Positions 7,610-17,087 of a stretch of 64,000 bases of DNA are shown piece by piece (positions within the stretch are counted from its first letter, which is position 1; each line of letters starts with the position of its first letter). This DNA comes from Syntrophomonas sp. GTDB lineage: Bacteria; Bacillota; Syntrophomonadia; Syntrophomonadales; Syntrophomonadaceae. The DNA is taken from assembly GCA_016841875.1 (NCBI GenBank), contig JAENYG010000017.1:1-64000 (forward strand). Direction: 5' to 3'. Made by a program: the position numbers and the translations under genes. The notes under the pieces are model-generated. The model ran no database searches. It was not told the DNA's origin and saw only the letters and a program-made list of their open reading frames with translations.

Positions 7610-8659
7610 ATGAGCAGATGGAAGAACTCTTTGATATCCCCTGAAGCCACAATATTAGAAGCTATACAGATTATAGACTGTTCTGCCCTGCAGATAGCTC
7701 TGGTAGTAGATGAAGCTAATCACCTGCTGGGAACAGTTACTGATGGAGATATTCGCCGGGGTATCTTAAAAGGCATAAACCTTGATAATCCGGTGAGACA
7801 AATAATGAACTCTAAACCCAGTGTAATACGGACTAATGACAGTCGGATAAACGCTTTAGCTCTGATGCGCAGTACCACCTTACATCACATACCGGTAGTT
7901 GATGAGAATTATTGTGTGGTTGATCTGGAGTTCATTAATGAATTCATCAGCACCGAGCAAAAGGATAATCCCGTGATTCTGATGGCTGGAGGGCTGGGGA
8001 ATCGTCTGAAACCTCTCACTGAAAGCCGCCCCAAACCGCTGCTGGATGTCGGGGGAAAACCTGTTTTGGAAACGATACTCGATAGTTTTATTGAGCAGGG
8101 ATTTAAGAACTTCTATATCGCTGTAAATTATATGGCCGATATGATCAGGGAATATTTTGGTGACGGCTCCCGCTGGGCAGTGCAGATTGAATATATTTAC
8201 GAAGACCGACCCCTGGGTACTGCAGGAGCGGTGGGCCTCTTCTCAGGAAGAACTGATAAAACCATCATCCTTATGAATGGGGATATATTAACCAAAGTGG
8301 ATTTCCGCCGCCTGTTGAAGTTCCATGCCAGACAGGATGCTGCAGCCACGGTATGTGTGCGGGACTATTCTCTGCAAATCCCGTATGGGGTTATAAAAGT
8401 AGATAAACAGCTGGTATATGATATTGAAGAAAAGCCCCTGCTCCATTTCCTGGTTAATGCAGGCATATATGCCCTGAGTCCGGAGGTACTGGATTATATC
8501 TCCCCTAATTCATATCTGAAAATGACAGATTTTTTAACAACGCTCATGGAGAAAAATAAAAATGTCTCGGTTTTCCCTATCCGTGAATACTGGATAGATA
8601 TCGGCCACATTAATGATTATGGCCGGGCTAACGGAGAATTTGCAGAGGTGTTTATTTAA
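7610..8659 (+). CDS. CBS-domain sugar nucleotidyltransferase (PtmE-like)
   Basis: The first 115 residues contain two CBS motifs (VTDGDIRRGIL closes the first), followed by a nucleotidyltransferase domain with MAGGLGNRLKPLTESRPKPLL, the nucleotide-binding loop with catalytic Arg and Lys, and MNGD for metal binding. This order matches the PtmE type of legionaminic-acid pathways, which makes GDP-glucosamine; mannose- or glucose-1-phosphate guanylyl or thymidylyl transfer is also possible. It is followed after one base by a NeuB-like gene, so it is probably the first step of a nonulosonic-acid route. The ATG at 7610 gives the normal CBS start; the one at 7580 is less likely. Confidence 0.7.
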   Translation: MSRWKNSLISPEATILEAIQIIDCSALQIALVVDEANHLLGTVTDGDIRRGILKGINLDNPVRQIMNSKPSVIRTNDSRINALALMRSTTLHHIPVVDENYCVVDLEFINEFISTEQKDNPVILMAGGLGNRLKPLTESRPKPLLDVGGKPVLETILDSFIEQGFKNFYIAVNYMADMIREYFGDGSRWAVQIEYIYEDRPLGTAGAVGLFSGRTDKTIILMNGDILTKVDFRRLLKFHARQDAAATVCVRDYSLQIPYGVIKVDKQLVYDIEEKPLLHFLVNAGIYALSPEVLDYISPNSYLKMTDFLTTLMEKNKNVSVFPIREYWIDIGHINDYGRANGEFAEVFI

Positions 8660-8660
8660 T

Positions 8661-9719
8661 ATGAAACCTTATATTATTGGAGAAACCGCCTATCATCATG
8701 AGGGCAATCTGCCCTACCTGTATAAAATGATAGATGACATTGCCGAACTGAAACTGAGTGCAGCAAAATTCCATCTGCTTCTGAATGCGGATACTTACCT
8801 GCAGAGGAAACATCCTCTATTTAATGCCACTCAGAAATCAATATTTACCCGATCTGAGTGGACTAATGTATTTGATTATTCAAACAGTAAAGGCCTGGAT
8901 ATTATCGCTCTCTGCGATGATATTGAATCTATTGACTACATCCTTGCTGAGCATCCTGATATTACTGCACTTGAGTTACATGCCACTTCCATAAATGATT
9001 ATTATTTATTAAGAAAATCAGTACTATTTCCCGGACAAATCATCCTCGGGGTCAGCGGTTCAACTATTGATGAGATCAACTATGCGGTCAGCATACTCAG
9101 GGAGTCAGGCAAGAAAGATATCCTGCTGATGTACGGATTTCAAGCTTATCCCACCAATTATCACGATATTAATTTTTCCAGGATGCTCAAATTAAGGCAT
9201 CTGTTTGACCTGCCGGTTGGCTATGCAGACCATACCGGACATGATGACGAAAACAATATCTATATATCAGCCCTGGGAGCAGCCATGGGCATCAATATAC
9301 TGGAAAAGCACTATACCCCGGAACCTGGTATAAAACGTATTGATTATCAATCAGCTGCCGGCCAGGAAGTAATACTCCAAATAAAGAACCTCATGGAAAT
9401 ATACCTTACCGCCTATGGTGATGGCGCGCTATCTATGTCTAAAAAGGAAATCTCTTACGGGATAACCGGCCCTATGAAGAAAGCCATAGTAGCCCGCAGG
9501 GCCATCAAAAAGGGTGAAAAGCTGTCATTGGAAAACCTCTGGTTCAAGCGGACCATAGAAGAGTCCCCTCTCAGGCAAAATGAGCTGCTGAATCTGCTGG
9601 ACCTGGAAGCAGCTCGGGATATTGAAGAAGATGAAATAATAGATTATCACAATGTCCGACATGAATTCAGCGCATCAGATTATTCCCGGTTGACCGGAGG
9701 CTTGGAGGAAAAATCATGA
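8661..9719 (+). CDS. NeuB-family nonulosonic-acid synthase-like protein with SAF domain
   Basis: A 352-residue protein with the NeuB TIM-barrel order: an N-terminal GETAYHHEGN motif, a YADHTGHD motif late in the barrel, EKHYT, and a C-terminal SAF/antifreeze-like domain (RAIKKGEKLSLENL). NeuB enzymes condense phosphoenolpyruvate with a six-carbon amino sugar. It is divergent: the usual AEIG-NHNG start reads GETA-YHHEG, and the normal KFQ after the first helix is KFH. The reaction could differ or use another acceptor. The start at 8661 follows GAGGTG, and the stop overlaps the next gene's ATG. Confidence 0.7.
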   Translation: MKPYIIGETAYHHEGNLPYLYKMIDDIAELKLSAAKFHLLLNADTYLQRKHPLFNATQKSIFTRSEWTNVFDYSNSKGLDIIALCDDIESIDYILAEHPDITALELHATSINDYYLLRKSVLFPGQIILGVSGSTIDEINYAVSILRESGKKDILLMYGFQAYPTNYHDINFSRMLKLRHLFDLPVGYADHTGHDDENNIYISALGAAMGINILEKHYTPEPGIKRIDYQSAAGQEVILQIKNLMEIYLTAYGDGALSMSKKEISYGITGPMKKAIVARRAIKKGEKLSLENLWFKRTIEESPLRQNELLNLLDLEAARDIEEDEIIDYHNVRHEFSASDYSRLTGGLEEKS

Positions 9720-10525
9720 AAATAGGATTTTTAATCACCGCCCGGCTCAAATCATCCCGGCTGCCTTTAAAGATCTTAAAAGATTTAAACGGCAAAACCG
9801 TAATAGAGCACATTATAGACCGCTGCCGGAAGGTTCAGGACATATCAGAAATAGTCCTCTGTACTTCCACTAATCCGCAGGATAAACCACTGCTGGATAT
9901 CGCCCAAAAAAACGATATCTATTATTTTAATGGCAGCGAGGATGATGTTTTGTCCCGCCTGCATCAGGCAGCCCGTCTTTTCGGTCTGGATTATTTTTTG
10001 AGCATCACCGCTGATAATCCCCTGTTCGCTATAGACTATGCCAACCTGATAGTTGATACCTGCAAACGGGATAAAAGTGATTTTATCAAAATAACCGGTC
10101 TTCCCCTGGGTACTGCACCTTATGGCATAAAAACCAGGGCCGCAGAAATCGTATGCCGTTTTAAAAGTATCGTTAATACCGAAATATGGGGTTACCTGCT
10201 GGATCGGCCGGATTTCTTTGCAGTAAAAGAAATTGAAGCTGCAGGAAGATTAAACCGACCTGATCTGCGCTTGACCCTGGATTACGAAGAAGACTACCTG
10301 CTGCTCAAGAAAATCTATAACAGTGCAGCGTATACCGGGGTGCTAAATTTATTTGATGTTATTGATTTTTTATCAGCTAATCCGGATATTGCCGCATTAA
10401 ACCAGGATTGCATACAGCGTGATCTTGATCAGAATACCAAAGAGATTATCGATAAGGAATTCACTGATAAAAGAGATGAATTACTGAAAATCCAAGCCCA
10501 GGTATATGCCGGGCAGGCTACATAA
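9716..10525 (+). CDS. NeuA/SpsF-like cytidylyltransferase
   Basis: A 269-residue protein beginning with the CMP-sugar synthetase motif FLITARLKSSRLPLK, the Arg/Ser-rich CTP-binding loop. It then has a metal-binding ITADNPL motif and the RLTLDYEEDY motif of SpsF/NeuA-type enzymes. It probably activates the product of the adjacent NeuB-like enzyme with CMP, for transfer to a surface protein or polymer. ATGA overlap with the preceding stop indicates translational coupling. The last 40 residues are acidic and basic helical sequence not needed for the fold. Confidence 0.7.
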   Translation: MKIGFLITARLKSSRLPLKILKDLNGKTVIEHIIDRCRKVQDISEIVLCTSTNPQDKPLLDIAQKNDIYYFNGSEDDVLSRLHQAARLFGLDYFLSITADNPLFAIDYANLIVDTCKRDKSDFIKITGLPLGTAPYGIKTRAAEIVCRFKSIVNTEIWGYLLDRPDFFAVKEIEAAGRLNRPDLRLTLDYEEDYLLLKKIYNSAAYTGVLNLFDVIDFLSANPDIAALNQDCIQRDLDQNTKEIIDKEFTDKRDELLKIQAQVYAGQAT

Positions 10526-10549
10526 GCAAATACAGTGGAGGGATTAGAA

Positions 10550-11320
10550 ATGAAAGTGGTAATACTGGCCGGGGGATATGGGACCAGGTTAAGTGAAGAA
10601 ACTGATTTGAAACCCAAGCCCATGGTAGATATAGGGGGCGAGCCTATTCTGCTGCATATAATGAAGATTTTTGCTCATCAGGGATTTAACGAATTTGTCA
10701 TCTGCTCTGGTTATAAGAGCTATATAATCAAGGAATATTTTTCTAATTATTATCTGCATTTAAGCGACCTGACCTTGAACTTGATGGACAACTCCATCGA
10801 AATCCACGACAGCCAGGCTAAACCCTGGAAAATCACCATAGTGGATACCGGACTGAATACCTTAACCGGCGGCCGGGTGAAACGAATCCAAAAATATGTA
10901 GGTGATAACCCCTTCATGCTGACATATGGAGATGGAGTTGCAGATATCGTCCTTAAGGAATTAGTCAGTTTTCATCAACAGCATAATAAAATTGCCACAG
11001 TCACTGCTGTTCAGCCGGCTGGACGCTTTGGCAGTCTGCAGATCAATGATGATGATATAGTCACTTCGTTTATCGAGAAGCCGGATGGTGACGGCACCTG
11101 GATAAACGGCGGCTTTTTCGTAATGCAGCCGGAATTTTTCGATTATCTGGAAGGTGATAACACCAGCCTGGAGCGGGAACCCCTAGAGAAATTAGCCCAG
11201 GAGGGGCAGCTGGCAGCGTATAAACACAGGGGATTCTGGCAGCCCATGGATACCCTGCGGGATAAAAACCGGCTGGAAGAACTATGGAACTCCGGCCAGG
11301 CCCCCTGGAAGGTGTGGTAG
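10550..11320 (+). CDS. rfbF: Glucose-1-phosphate cytidylyltransferase
   Basis: A 256-residue RfbF-type enzyme: ILAGGYGTRLSEETDLKPKPM is the nucleotide-binding signature and YGDGVAD the metal site. HRGFWQPMDTLRDKN near the C-terminus is characteristic of RfbF. It makes CDP-glucose from CTP and glucose 1-phosphate. The next gene encodes the dedicated CDP-glucose 4,6-dehydratase, starting two bases after the stop, so the pair defines a CDP-deoxysugar branch. GGAGGG lies before the ATG at 10550. Confidence 0.9.
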   Translation: MKVVILAGGYGTRLSEETDLKPKPMVDIGGEPILLHIMKIFAHQGFNEFVICSGYKSYIIKEYFSNYYLHLSDLTLNLMDNSIEIHDSQAKPWKITIVDTGLNTLTGGRVKRIQKYVGDNPFMLTYGDGVADIVLKELVSFHQQHNKIATVTAVQPAGRFGSLQINDDDIVTSFIEKPDGDGTWINGGFFVMQPEFFDYLEGDNTSLEREPLEKLAQEGQLAAYKHRGFWQPMDTLRDKNRLEELWNSGQAPWKVW

Positions 11321-11322
11321 TA

Positions 11323-12426
11323 ATGAATAGAATACTTGATGATTTTTATTGTGGAAAAAAAGTCATGATTACCGGCCATACCGGTTTTAAAGGAAGCTGG
11401 TTAGCCCTGTGGTTAAAACATCTGGGCGCCGATGTAAGCGGTTATGCCCTACACTCTCCAACGAATCCCAGTATTTTTGATTTATGCCATACAAGTAAGG
11501 GTATGACAAGTATCTATGGGGATATCAGGGATTTCAGACATTTACATTCAACAATACAAGAAGTACAGCCGGAAATAATTTTTCATATGGCCGCTCAGTC
11601 TCTGGTAAGACGGTCATATATAGAACCAGTTGAAACCTATTCTACAAACATCATGGGAACAGTACATCTCCTGGAAACAGTTCGTCAGAGTTCTTCAGTC
11701 AAAGCTGTAATCATTGTAAGCAGTGATAAATGCTATGAAAATAGAGAATGGGTCTGGGGTTATCGTGAAAATGACATCCCGGGTGGTGATGATCCATACA
11801 GCAGCAGTAAGGGATGCTGTGAATTGATAACTGCCGCTTATCAACGTTCTTACTTTAATCCATCTGCATACAATAATCATGGCCTTGCACTGGCATCAGT
11901 CCGAGCAGGCAATGTGATCGGCGGCGGAGACTGGGCCGAAGACCGCTTGATTCCGGACTGTATACGAAAATTAAGTCAAAAGCAGCCCATTATCATACGC
12001 TCCCCCGGTGCAGTGAGACCCTGGCAGCATGTACTCGAACCGCTTAGTGGTTACCTCCTTATAGGACGAGAATTATACCTTAAAGGAGAATCCTTCAGCG
12101 GTGCCTGGAATTTTGGCCCTGACTATGATGACGCCCAGCCTGTCAGCTGGATTGTCTCCTCTCTAATCACACTTTGGGGTAACGAAACTGCCTGGAAAAT
12201 AGATGAAAATTCTCATCCCCATGAAGCAAATATTCTAAAACTGGATTGTTCTAAAGCGAAAACAGTACTTAACTGGAAACCTAATTGGAATTTAGAACAG
12301 GCATTAGAAAAGACAGCCTCCTGGTATAAATCTTATTTTAACCAGGCGGATATGCTGAAAGTCACTTTGGAGCAGATATGCAGTTTCGAAAATACTTTTT
12401 ATGAGAAAGCAGGTTTGATTGAATGA
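11323..12426 (+). CDS. rfbG: CDP-glucose 4,6-dehydratase
   Basis: A 367-residue extended short-chain dehydrogenase. TGHTGFKGSWL is the RfbG-specific form of the NAD-binding glycine motif, HMAAQSLVR lies on the next strands, and YSSSK supplies the catalytic Tyr and Lys. WNFGP and HPHEA are conserved late motifs of the family. It converts CDP-glucose to CDP-4-keto-6-deoxyglucose. It overlaps the following C-methyltransferase by four bases. Confidence 0.9.
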   Translation: MNRILDDFYCGKKVMITGHTGFKGSWLALWLKHLGADVSGYALHSPTNPSIFDLCHTSKGMTSIYGDIRDFRHLHSTIQEVQPEIIFHMAAQSLVRRSYIEPVETYSTNIMGTVHLLETVRQSSSVKAVIIVSSDKCYENREWVWGYRENDIPGGDDPYSSSKGCCELITAAYQRSYFNPSAYNNHGLALASVRAGNVIGGGDWAEDRLIPDCIRKLSQKQPIIIRSPGAVRPWQHVLEPLSGYLLIGRELYLKGESFSGAWNFGPDYDDAQPVSWIVSSLITLWGNETAWKIDENSHPHEANILKLDCSKAKTVLNWKPNWNLEQALEKTASWYKSYFNQADMLKVTLEQICSFENTFYEKAGLIE

Positions 12427-13649
12427 GATGCCGTTTTTGTAATAGAGAGCTTAAACACAAACTGCTCTCTTTAGGTACTGCACCTTTGTCTAATTCTTTT
12501 TTAAGTGAAAAACAATTATCTGAAATGGAACCTCATTATCCATTGGAAGTATACCTTTGCGACCAGTGTTTTCTGGCACAAACAGCAGAATATGCCCATC
12601 CGGAGGATATCTTTAACAAAGATTATGCTTACTTCTCTTCTTATTCAGATAGCTGGCTTACCCACTGCCGGGAATATACAGAAAAGATGCTGCAGCTTTT
12701 CTCATTGGGTCAGAATGACCAGGTCGTTGAGATAGCCAGCAATGACGGCTACCTCCTGCAGTATTTCATGGAAAAGGGTATTTCCGTTTTGGGAATTGAA
12801 CCAGCGGGTTCTGCTGCAGATGCCGCTATTGCCAAGGGCATTTCAACCTTAAAAGTTTTTTTCGGAAAAGAAAAAGCTCAATCGTTAAAATCAGAAGGAA
12901 AAAGTGCCGATTTGCTGATAGGCAATAATGTACTGGCCCATGTACCGGATATCAATGATTTTGTAAGCGGGCTTAAAATACTGCTTAAACCACAAGGCGT
13001 AATCACCATGGAATTTCCACATCTAATGAAACTAATTGACCTGGTACAATTCGATACTATCTATCACGAACATTTTTCTTATTTCTCACTGATTTGTGCA
13101 GAAAAAATTTTTTCCGCCCATGGTTTAAAGATATTTGATGTAGAAGAAATCCCTACCCACGGAGGTTCCCTTCGCATCTATGCCTGCCATCAGGGAGATA
13201 CTTCAAAATCATCCTCGATAAAGGTCAAGCAGTTGATAAAACGGGAAATAACAGCCGGGTACACTGATACAGAAATTTACCTGTCTTTTACAGAAAAAGT
13301 ACAATCTTTAAAAAGAGAAATCCTCTTATTTCTTATTCTGACCCGAGAAAATGGTAAAAGTATTGCTGCATATGGAGCTCCTGCTAAAGGGAATACCCTG
13401 CTGAATTACTGCGGGATAGGTACTGATTTTATAGATTATACAGTTGATAAAAATCCTCATAAACAAGGACAATTCCTTCCCGGTTCGCATATACCAATAG
13501 AAAATATAAATATATTGGAAACTAGCAAACCTGATTATATTATTATTTTGCCCTGGAATCTCAAGGAAGAAATACGCGAGCAGCTGGCTTATGTAAGACA
13601 ATGGGGAGCCAGGTTGGTAACATTAGTACCTCATGTGAAGGTGTTTTAA
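12423..13649 (+). CDS. Sugar C-methyltransferase, TylC3/NovU-like
   Basis: A 408-residue protein with three parts: an N-terminal zinc-binding region (CRFC, then CDQC), a SAM-binding core (VVEIASNDGYLLQYF, with IGNNVLAHVP) and a C-terminal Methyltransf_14-like domain (AYGAPAKGNTLLNYC). The motif YHEHFSYFS contains the His-Glu-His catalytic residues known from TylC3-type enzymes. These put a methyl group on C3 of a 4-keto-6-deoxysugar. Next to rfbF-rfbG this suggests a CDP-activated branched sugar. Confidence 0.8.
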   Translation: MRCRFCNRELKHKLLSLGTAPLSNSFLSEKQLSEMEPHYPLEVYLCDQCFLAQTAEYAHPEDIFNKDYAYFSSYSDSWLTHCREYTEKMLQLFSLGQNDQVVEIASNDGYLLQYFMEKGISVLGIEPAGSAADAAIAKGISTLKVFFGKEKAQSLKSEGKSADLLIGNNVLAHVPDINDFVSGLKILLKPQGVITMEFPHLMKLIDLVQFDTIYHEHFSYFSLICAEKIFSAHGLKIFDVEEIPTHGGSLRIYACHQGDTSKSSSIKVKQLIKREITAGYTDTEIYLSFTEKVQSLKREILLFLILTRENGKSIAAYGAPAKGNTLLNYCGIGTDFIDYTVDKNPHKQGQFLPGSHIPIENINILETSKPDYIIILPWNLKEEIREQLAYVRQWGARLVTLVPHVKVF

Positions 13650-13650
13650 G

Positions 13651-14184
13651 ATGATATTTCAGGAACTATCTCTGCCAGGGGTCTATATCATAGAAGCTGA
13701 GCCAATACGAGATGATCGCGGCTTTTTCGCCAGAACCTTCTGTCAGCAGGAATTTAAGGCCAAAGGGCTTAATCCGTGTGTAGCTCAATGTAATATTTCT
13801 TACAGCCAAAAAGCCGGTACCCTGCGGGGTATGCATTATCAAGCCGCTCCTTATCAGGAAGCCAAACTGGTCAGCTGCATAAAAGGGGAAGTATATGATG
13901 TAATCCTGGATCTTCGTAAGGATTCCTGTACATTTATGAAGTGGCAGGCAGTAAATTTGAGTGAAAGAAACCGAAAAATGCTTTATATTCCAGAAGACTT
14001 TGCCCACGGTTTTCAAACTCTCCAGGACAACACTGAATTATTTTACCAGATATCAGAATATCATCATCCTGAATATGCCCGGGGTATAAGATGGAACGAT
14101 CCGTCTTTTCTTATAGATTGGCCACAAATTCCTAATGGATTAATTTCAGAGAGAGATATGACCTGGGGAGATTACACTGTATGA
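13651..14184 (+). CDS. 4-keto-6-deoxysugar 3,5-epimerase, RmlC-like
   Basis: A 177-residue cupin of normal RmlC length. DDRGFFARTF and CNISYSQKAGTLRGMHYQ include the catalytic His; DLRKDS and IPEDFAHGFQTL complete the RmlC pattern. In this context the substrate is more likely the C-methylated CDP-4-keto sugar than dTDP-4-keto-rhamnose, since no dTDP-glucose genes are present. Its end overlaps the next ATG by four bases. Confidence 0.8.
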   Translation: MIFQELSLPGVYIIEAEPIRDDRGFFARTFCQQEFKAKGLNPCVAQCNISYSQKAGTLRGMHYQAAPYQEAKLVSCIKGEVYDVILDLRKDSCTFMKWQAVNLSERNRKMLYIPEDFAHGFQTLQDNTELFYQISEYHHPEYARGIRWNDPSFLIDWPQIPNGLISERDMTWGDYTV

Positions 14185-15092
14185 AAAAAATAGTAGTTAC
14201 TGGTGGCGACGGTTTTGTCGGCAGGCACTGCCTGGATTTGCTCTTGCAAGCAGGCTTTGAAGTTCACTCTATAAGTTTTCCAGGGGAACTGCCAGAAAGT
14301 GAAAATTTATATTGTTATTGCTGCGATTTGCATGATTATTCACAAATTTCCGATTTGTTTATGAATATCAGTCCGACCTATCTGCTGCATCTGGCATGGT
14401 ATACCGAGCCGGGCCAATATATTAATTCTCCAGAGAATATTAGATGGGTGCAATCCAGCTTAGAATTGCTAAAGATTTTCAAGCAATATGGCGGAGAAAG
14501 ATTAGTTGCTGCTGGTACATGTTCAGAATATGACCTTAAATATGGATATCTGGTTGAATATGCAACTCCCGATGGTAACGATTCCATTTATGGAACCTGT
14601 AAATCCAGTCTGGCCAGGATAATGGGAGCATATTCCCAGATGAATGATCTCAGTTTCGCCTGGGGACGTATCTTCTATTTATATGGTCCATATGAAAACC
14701 ACACACGTTTAGTGCCATACGTGATCGATCGCATATTAAACAAAAAAACAGCTTTCTGTTCCAACCCGGAAACAATACTTGATTATATGTTTGTTAAAGA
14801 TGCAGCATCTGCTTTTGTTGCATTACTACAAAGTGATGTTACGGGGATTATTAATATTGGTTCCGGAATTCCTATTAGCTTGTATGATTTGCTATGCAAA
14901 ATCGACCTTAAATTGGGAAAACAAAACCTCGTTTCTTTCAAACATAGTACTACTGCAAGTAAGGCAGAAGCATTTATAGTGGCCAATAACGAAAAACTTA
15001 GAACTCAACTGGGATGGAGTCCAATATACACTCTGGACGAAGGATTAGATGAAACCATAGCCTGGTGGAAAGTCGAACATGGAAGAAGGTAA
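14181..15092 (+). CDS. NAD-dependent epimerase/dehydratase, probable 4-ketosugar reductase
   Basis: A 303-residue extended short-chain dehydrogenase: VVTGGDGFVGRHCL binds NAD(P), YGTCK supplies the catalytic Tyr/Lys, and GRIFYLYGPYE is a typical substrate-lobe motif. Following the dehydratase, C-methyltransferase and epimerase, it probably reduces the 4-keto group to finish the CDP-deoxysugar. The downstream gene begins within its last codons. Confidence 0.75.
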   Translation: MKKIVVTGGDGFVGRHCLDLLLQAGFEVHSISFPGELPESENLYCYCCDLHDYSQISDLFMNISPTYLLHLAWYTEPGQYINSPENIRWVQSSLELLKIFKQYGGERLVAAGTCSEYDLKYGYLVEYATPDGNDSIYGTCKSSLARIMGAYSQMNDLSFAWGRIFYLYGPYENHTRLVPYVIDRILNKKTAFCSNPETILDYMFVKDAASAFVALLQSDVTGIINIGSGIPISLYDLLCKIDLKLGKQNLVSFKHSTTASKAEAFIVANNEKLRTQLGWSPIYTLDEGLDETIAWWKVEHGRR

Positions 15093-16272
15093 GCACTTGA
15101 ATATTGTAAGATGTCCGGTATGTGGTTCAGAAGAACTTGAATTGTTTTATCAAAAGGGGCAGGTACCGGTACACCAGAATATGCTCATAAATGACTATCA
15201 AATGGCACTGGCTGTCCCCCGGGGTAATATCGAACTAAACTTATGTCTTAATTGCAGTTTCATTTATAATTCGGCTTTTGATTTCGATTTGATGCAGTAC
15301 CATATATATTATGATAACAACCAGGATTGTTCGCCATTTTTCCAGTCCTATGTAAAGGATATAATTGATTATTTACAGGATGATTTGCATTTACAAAACC
15401 AGACCATTATTGAAGTGGGATGCGGCCAGGGAACGTTTTTGAAAACATTTATCGAAACTGCCGGTGGAACAGGTTATGGATTCGATCCAGCTTATAAGGG
15501 GCCCAAAACAACTGCAAACGCTAAGATAACTTTTATTCAAGATTATTATGGACCAAAATATAAGGGAATCTCTGCTGATCTGATAATTTGCCGTCATGTA
15601 ATCGAACACATTGAAAAACCTTTAGATTTGTTAACCCAAATTTGTGGGGCATTAAAAAATTCTCCCCAGGCGGTAGTATTTCTTGAAACACCTTCAGTGG
15701 AATGGATATTAAAAAACACGATAATTTATGATTTCTTTTATGAACATTGTTCCTATTTCAATATGACTTCGCTTGATTTCGCCTGTCAGAAAGCAGGATT
15801 CAATGTAATAGATAAAAGAGAGGTATTCAATGACCAGTATATGTGGTTCAAGGCCCGGGTAAAGAACTATGAATCGGAGCCTCTAAAATGCATTGAAATT
15901 AACCGTTCAATCAGACAACTAGCCCTCTTATATTCTGGGTCCGAAAAAAAAATAGAGACACTTTGGCTTAATAAATTAGCAGAATTTCATAAAGATGGGA
16001 AACTGGCCATATGGGGTGCAGGAGCAAAAGGTGTTACTTTTCTGAATTTGATAGACCCACTAAGAAAATATATTGATTGCGCCATAGATTTGAACCCCAA
16101 TAAACAAGGAAAATATATAGCTGGCACCGGGCATCCCATATATCATTACGAGGCACTCAGGGAGAGAAACATTAAAACAATCATTGTGATGAATGCTAAT
16201 TATATGGAGGAAATATCTATGTTATTGAAATACTCTGGAGTTACTGCATCTATGCTAGCATGGGAGGCTTGA
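15079..16272 (+). CDS. Class I SAM-dependent methyltransferase with zinc-ribbon start
   Basis: A 397-residue protein with the same plan as the gene at 12423: an N-terminal zinc site (CPVC, then CLNC), a SAM core (IIEVGCGQGTFLKTF and CRHVIEHI), the EHCSYF motif equivalent to the EHFSYFS catalytic region, and a C-terminal IWGAGAKGVTFLN domain. It probably methylates carbon on another sugar. The ATG at 15079 overlaps the previous gene by 14 bases; a TTG at 15097, six bases after AGAAGGT, is an equally good start and removes six residues. Confidence 0.7.
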   Translation: MEEGKHLNIVRCPVCGSEELELFYQKGQVPVHQNMLINDYQMALAVPRGNIELNLCLNCSFIYNSAFDFDLMQYHIYYDNNQDCSPFFQSYVKDIIDYLQDDLHLQNQTIIEVGCGQGTFLKTFIETAGGTGYGFDPAYKGPKTTANAKITFIQDYYGPKYKGISADLIICRHVIEHIEKPLDLLTQICGALKNSPQAVVFLETPSVEWILKNTIIYDFFYEHCSYFNMTSLDFACQKAGFNVIDKREVFNDQYMWFKARVKNYESEPLKCIEINRSIRQLALLYSGSEKKIETLWLNKLAEFHKDGKLAIWGAGAKGVTFLNLIDPLRKYIDCAIDLNPNKQGKYIAGTGHPIYHYEALRERNIKTIIVMNANYMEEISMLLKYSGVTASMLAWEA

Positions 16273-16273
16273 A

Positions 16274-17038
16274 GTGAAAATAACTATTGATACTGATAAG
16301 AAGATCATTCACATTGAAGATAACGATAAAACAACCCCGCTCGATCTTTACAGCAGAGAGGCTTTTGAAGCTATATCGGAGCAATGGATCAAAATAGGCT
16401 GGAATGAGAAATATGCCTATACTTTCACCTGGTTGGGGATACCCATTATTCAGCTGCCAGAAGATATGCTGCGGGTACAGGAAGTAATATATCGCATCAG
16501 GCCAGATGTGATTATTGAAACAGGTATTGCCCATGGTGGTTCTTTGATTTATTATGCAAGTCTATGCAAAGCCATGGATAATGGCAGAGTTATAGGAGTA
16601 GACATAGATATACGCCAGCATAATCGCAGGTTGATAGAGGATCATAAGCTATCCCCTTTTATAACATTGATCGAAGGTGATTCAATTGATCCATTGATTA
16701 TCAGTTCCATAAAATCCAGGGTTAACCCAGAAGAAACCACATTAGTTATTCTGGACTCGTGCCATTCAAAAAATCACGTTTTCGAGGAGTTAAGAGCTTA
16801 TCATGACCTGGTAACACCAGGTTCATATATTATTGCAACAGATGGAATAATGAAAGAATTGGACGACACCCCTCGGGGTGACATGGAGTGGACCTGGAAT
16901 AATCCAATAGAGGCAGCTATACAATTTGTAAAATTACATCCTGATTTTGTAATAGAACAACCACCCTGGATATTCAATAAAAGCGAGTTGAAAAAAAACA
17001 TAACCTACTGGCCTGGTGCATGGTTACGCAAAAAATAA
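16274..17038 (+). CDS. CmcI-family (cephalosporin hydroxylase-like) methyltransferase
   Basis: A 254-residue CmcI/rhamnosyl O-methyltransferase family protein. IIETGIAHGGSLIYYASL is the SAM-binding loop, GVDIDIR the acidic ribose-binding strand, and LDSCHSKNHVFEELRAY contains the metal-binding Asp and His region of the family. Members usually O-methylate sugars. It starts with GTG at 16274 after GGGAGG, one base after the previous stop. It probably decorates the glycan made by this island. Confidence 0.75.
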   Translation: MKITIDTDKKIIHIEDNDKTTPLDLYSREAFEAISEQWIKIGWNEKYAYTFTWLGIPIIQLPEDMLRVQEVIYRIRPDVIIETGIAHGGSLIYYASLCKAMDNGRVIGVDIDIRQHNRRLIEDHKLSPFITLIEGDSIDPLIISSIKSRVNPEETTLVILDSCHSKNHVFEELRAYHDLVTPGSYIIATDGIMKELDDTPRGDMEWTWNNPIEAAIQFVKLHPDFVIEQPPWIFNKSELKKNITYWPGAWLRKK

Positions 17039-17087
17039 CTAGAGGCATGAATAAACCTCAGGGAAATTTATATCGTAGGAGAATGCT

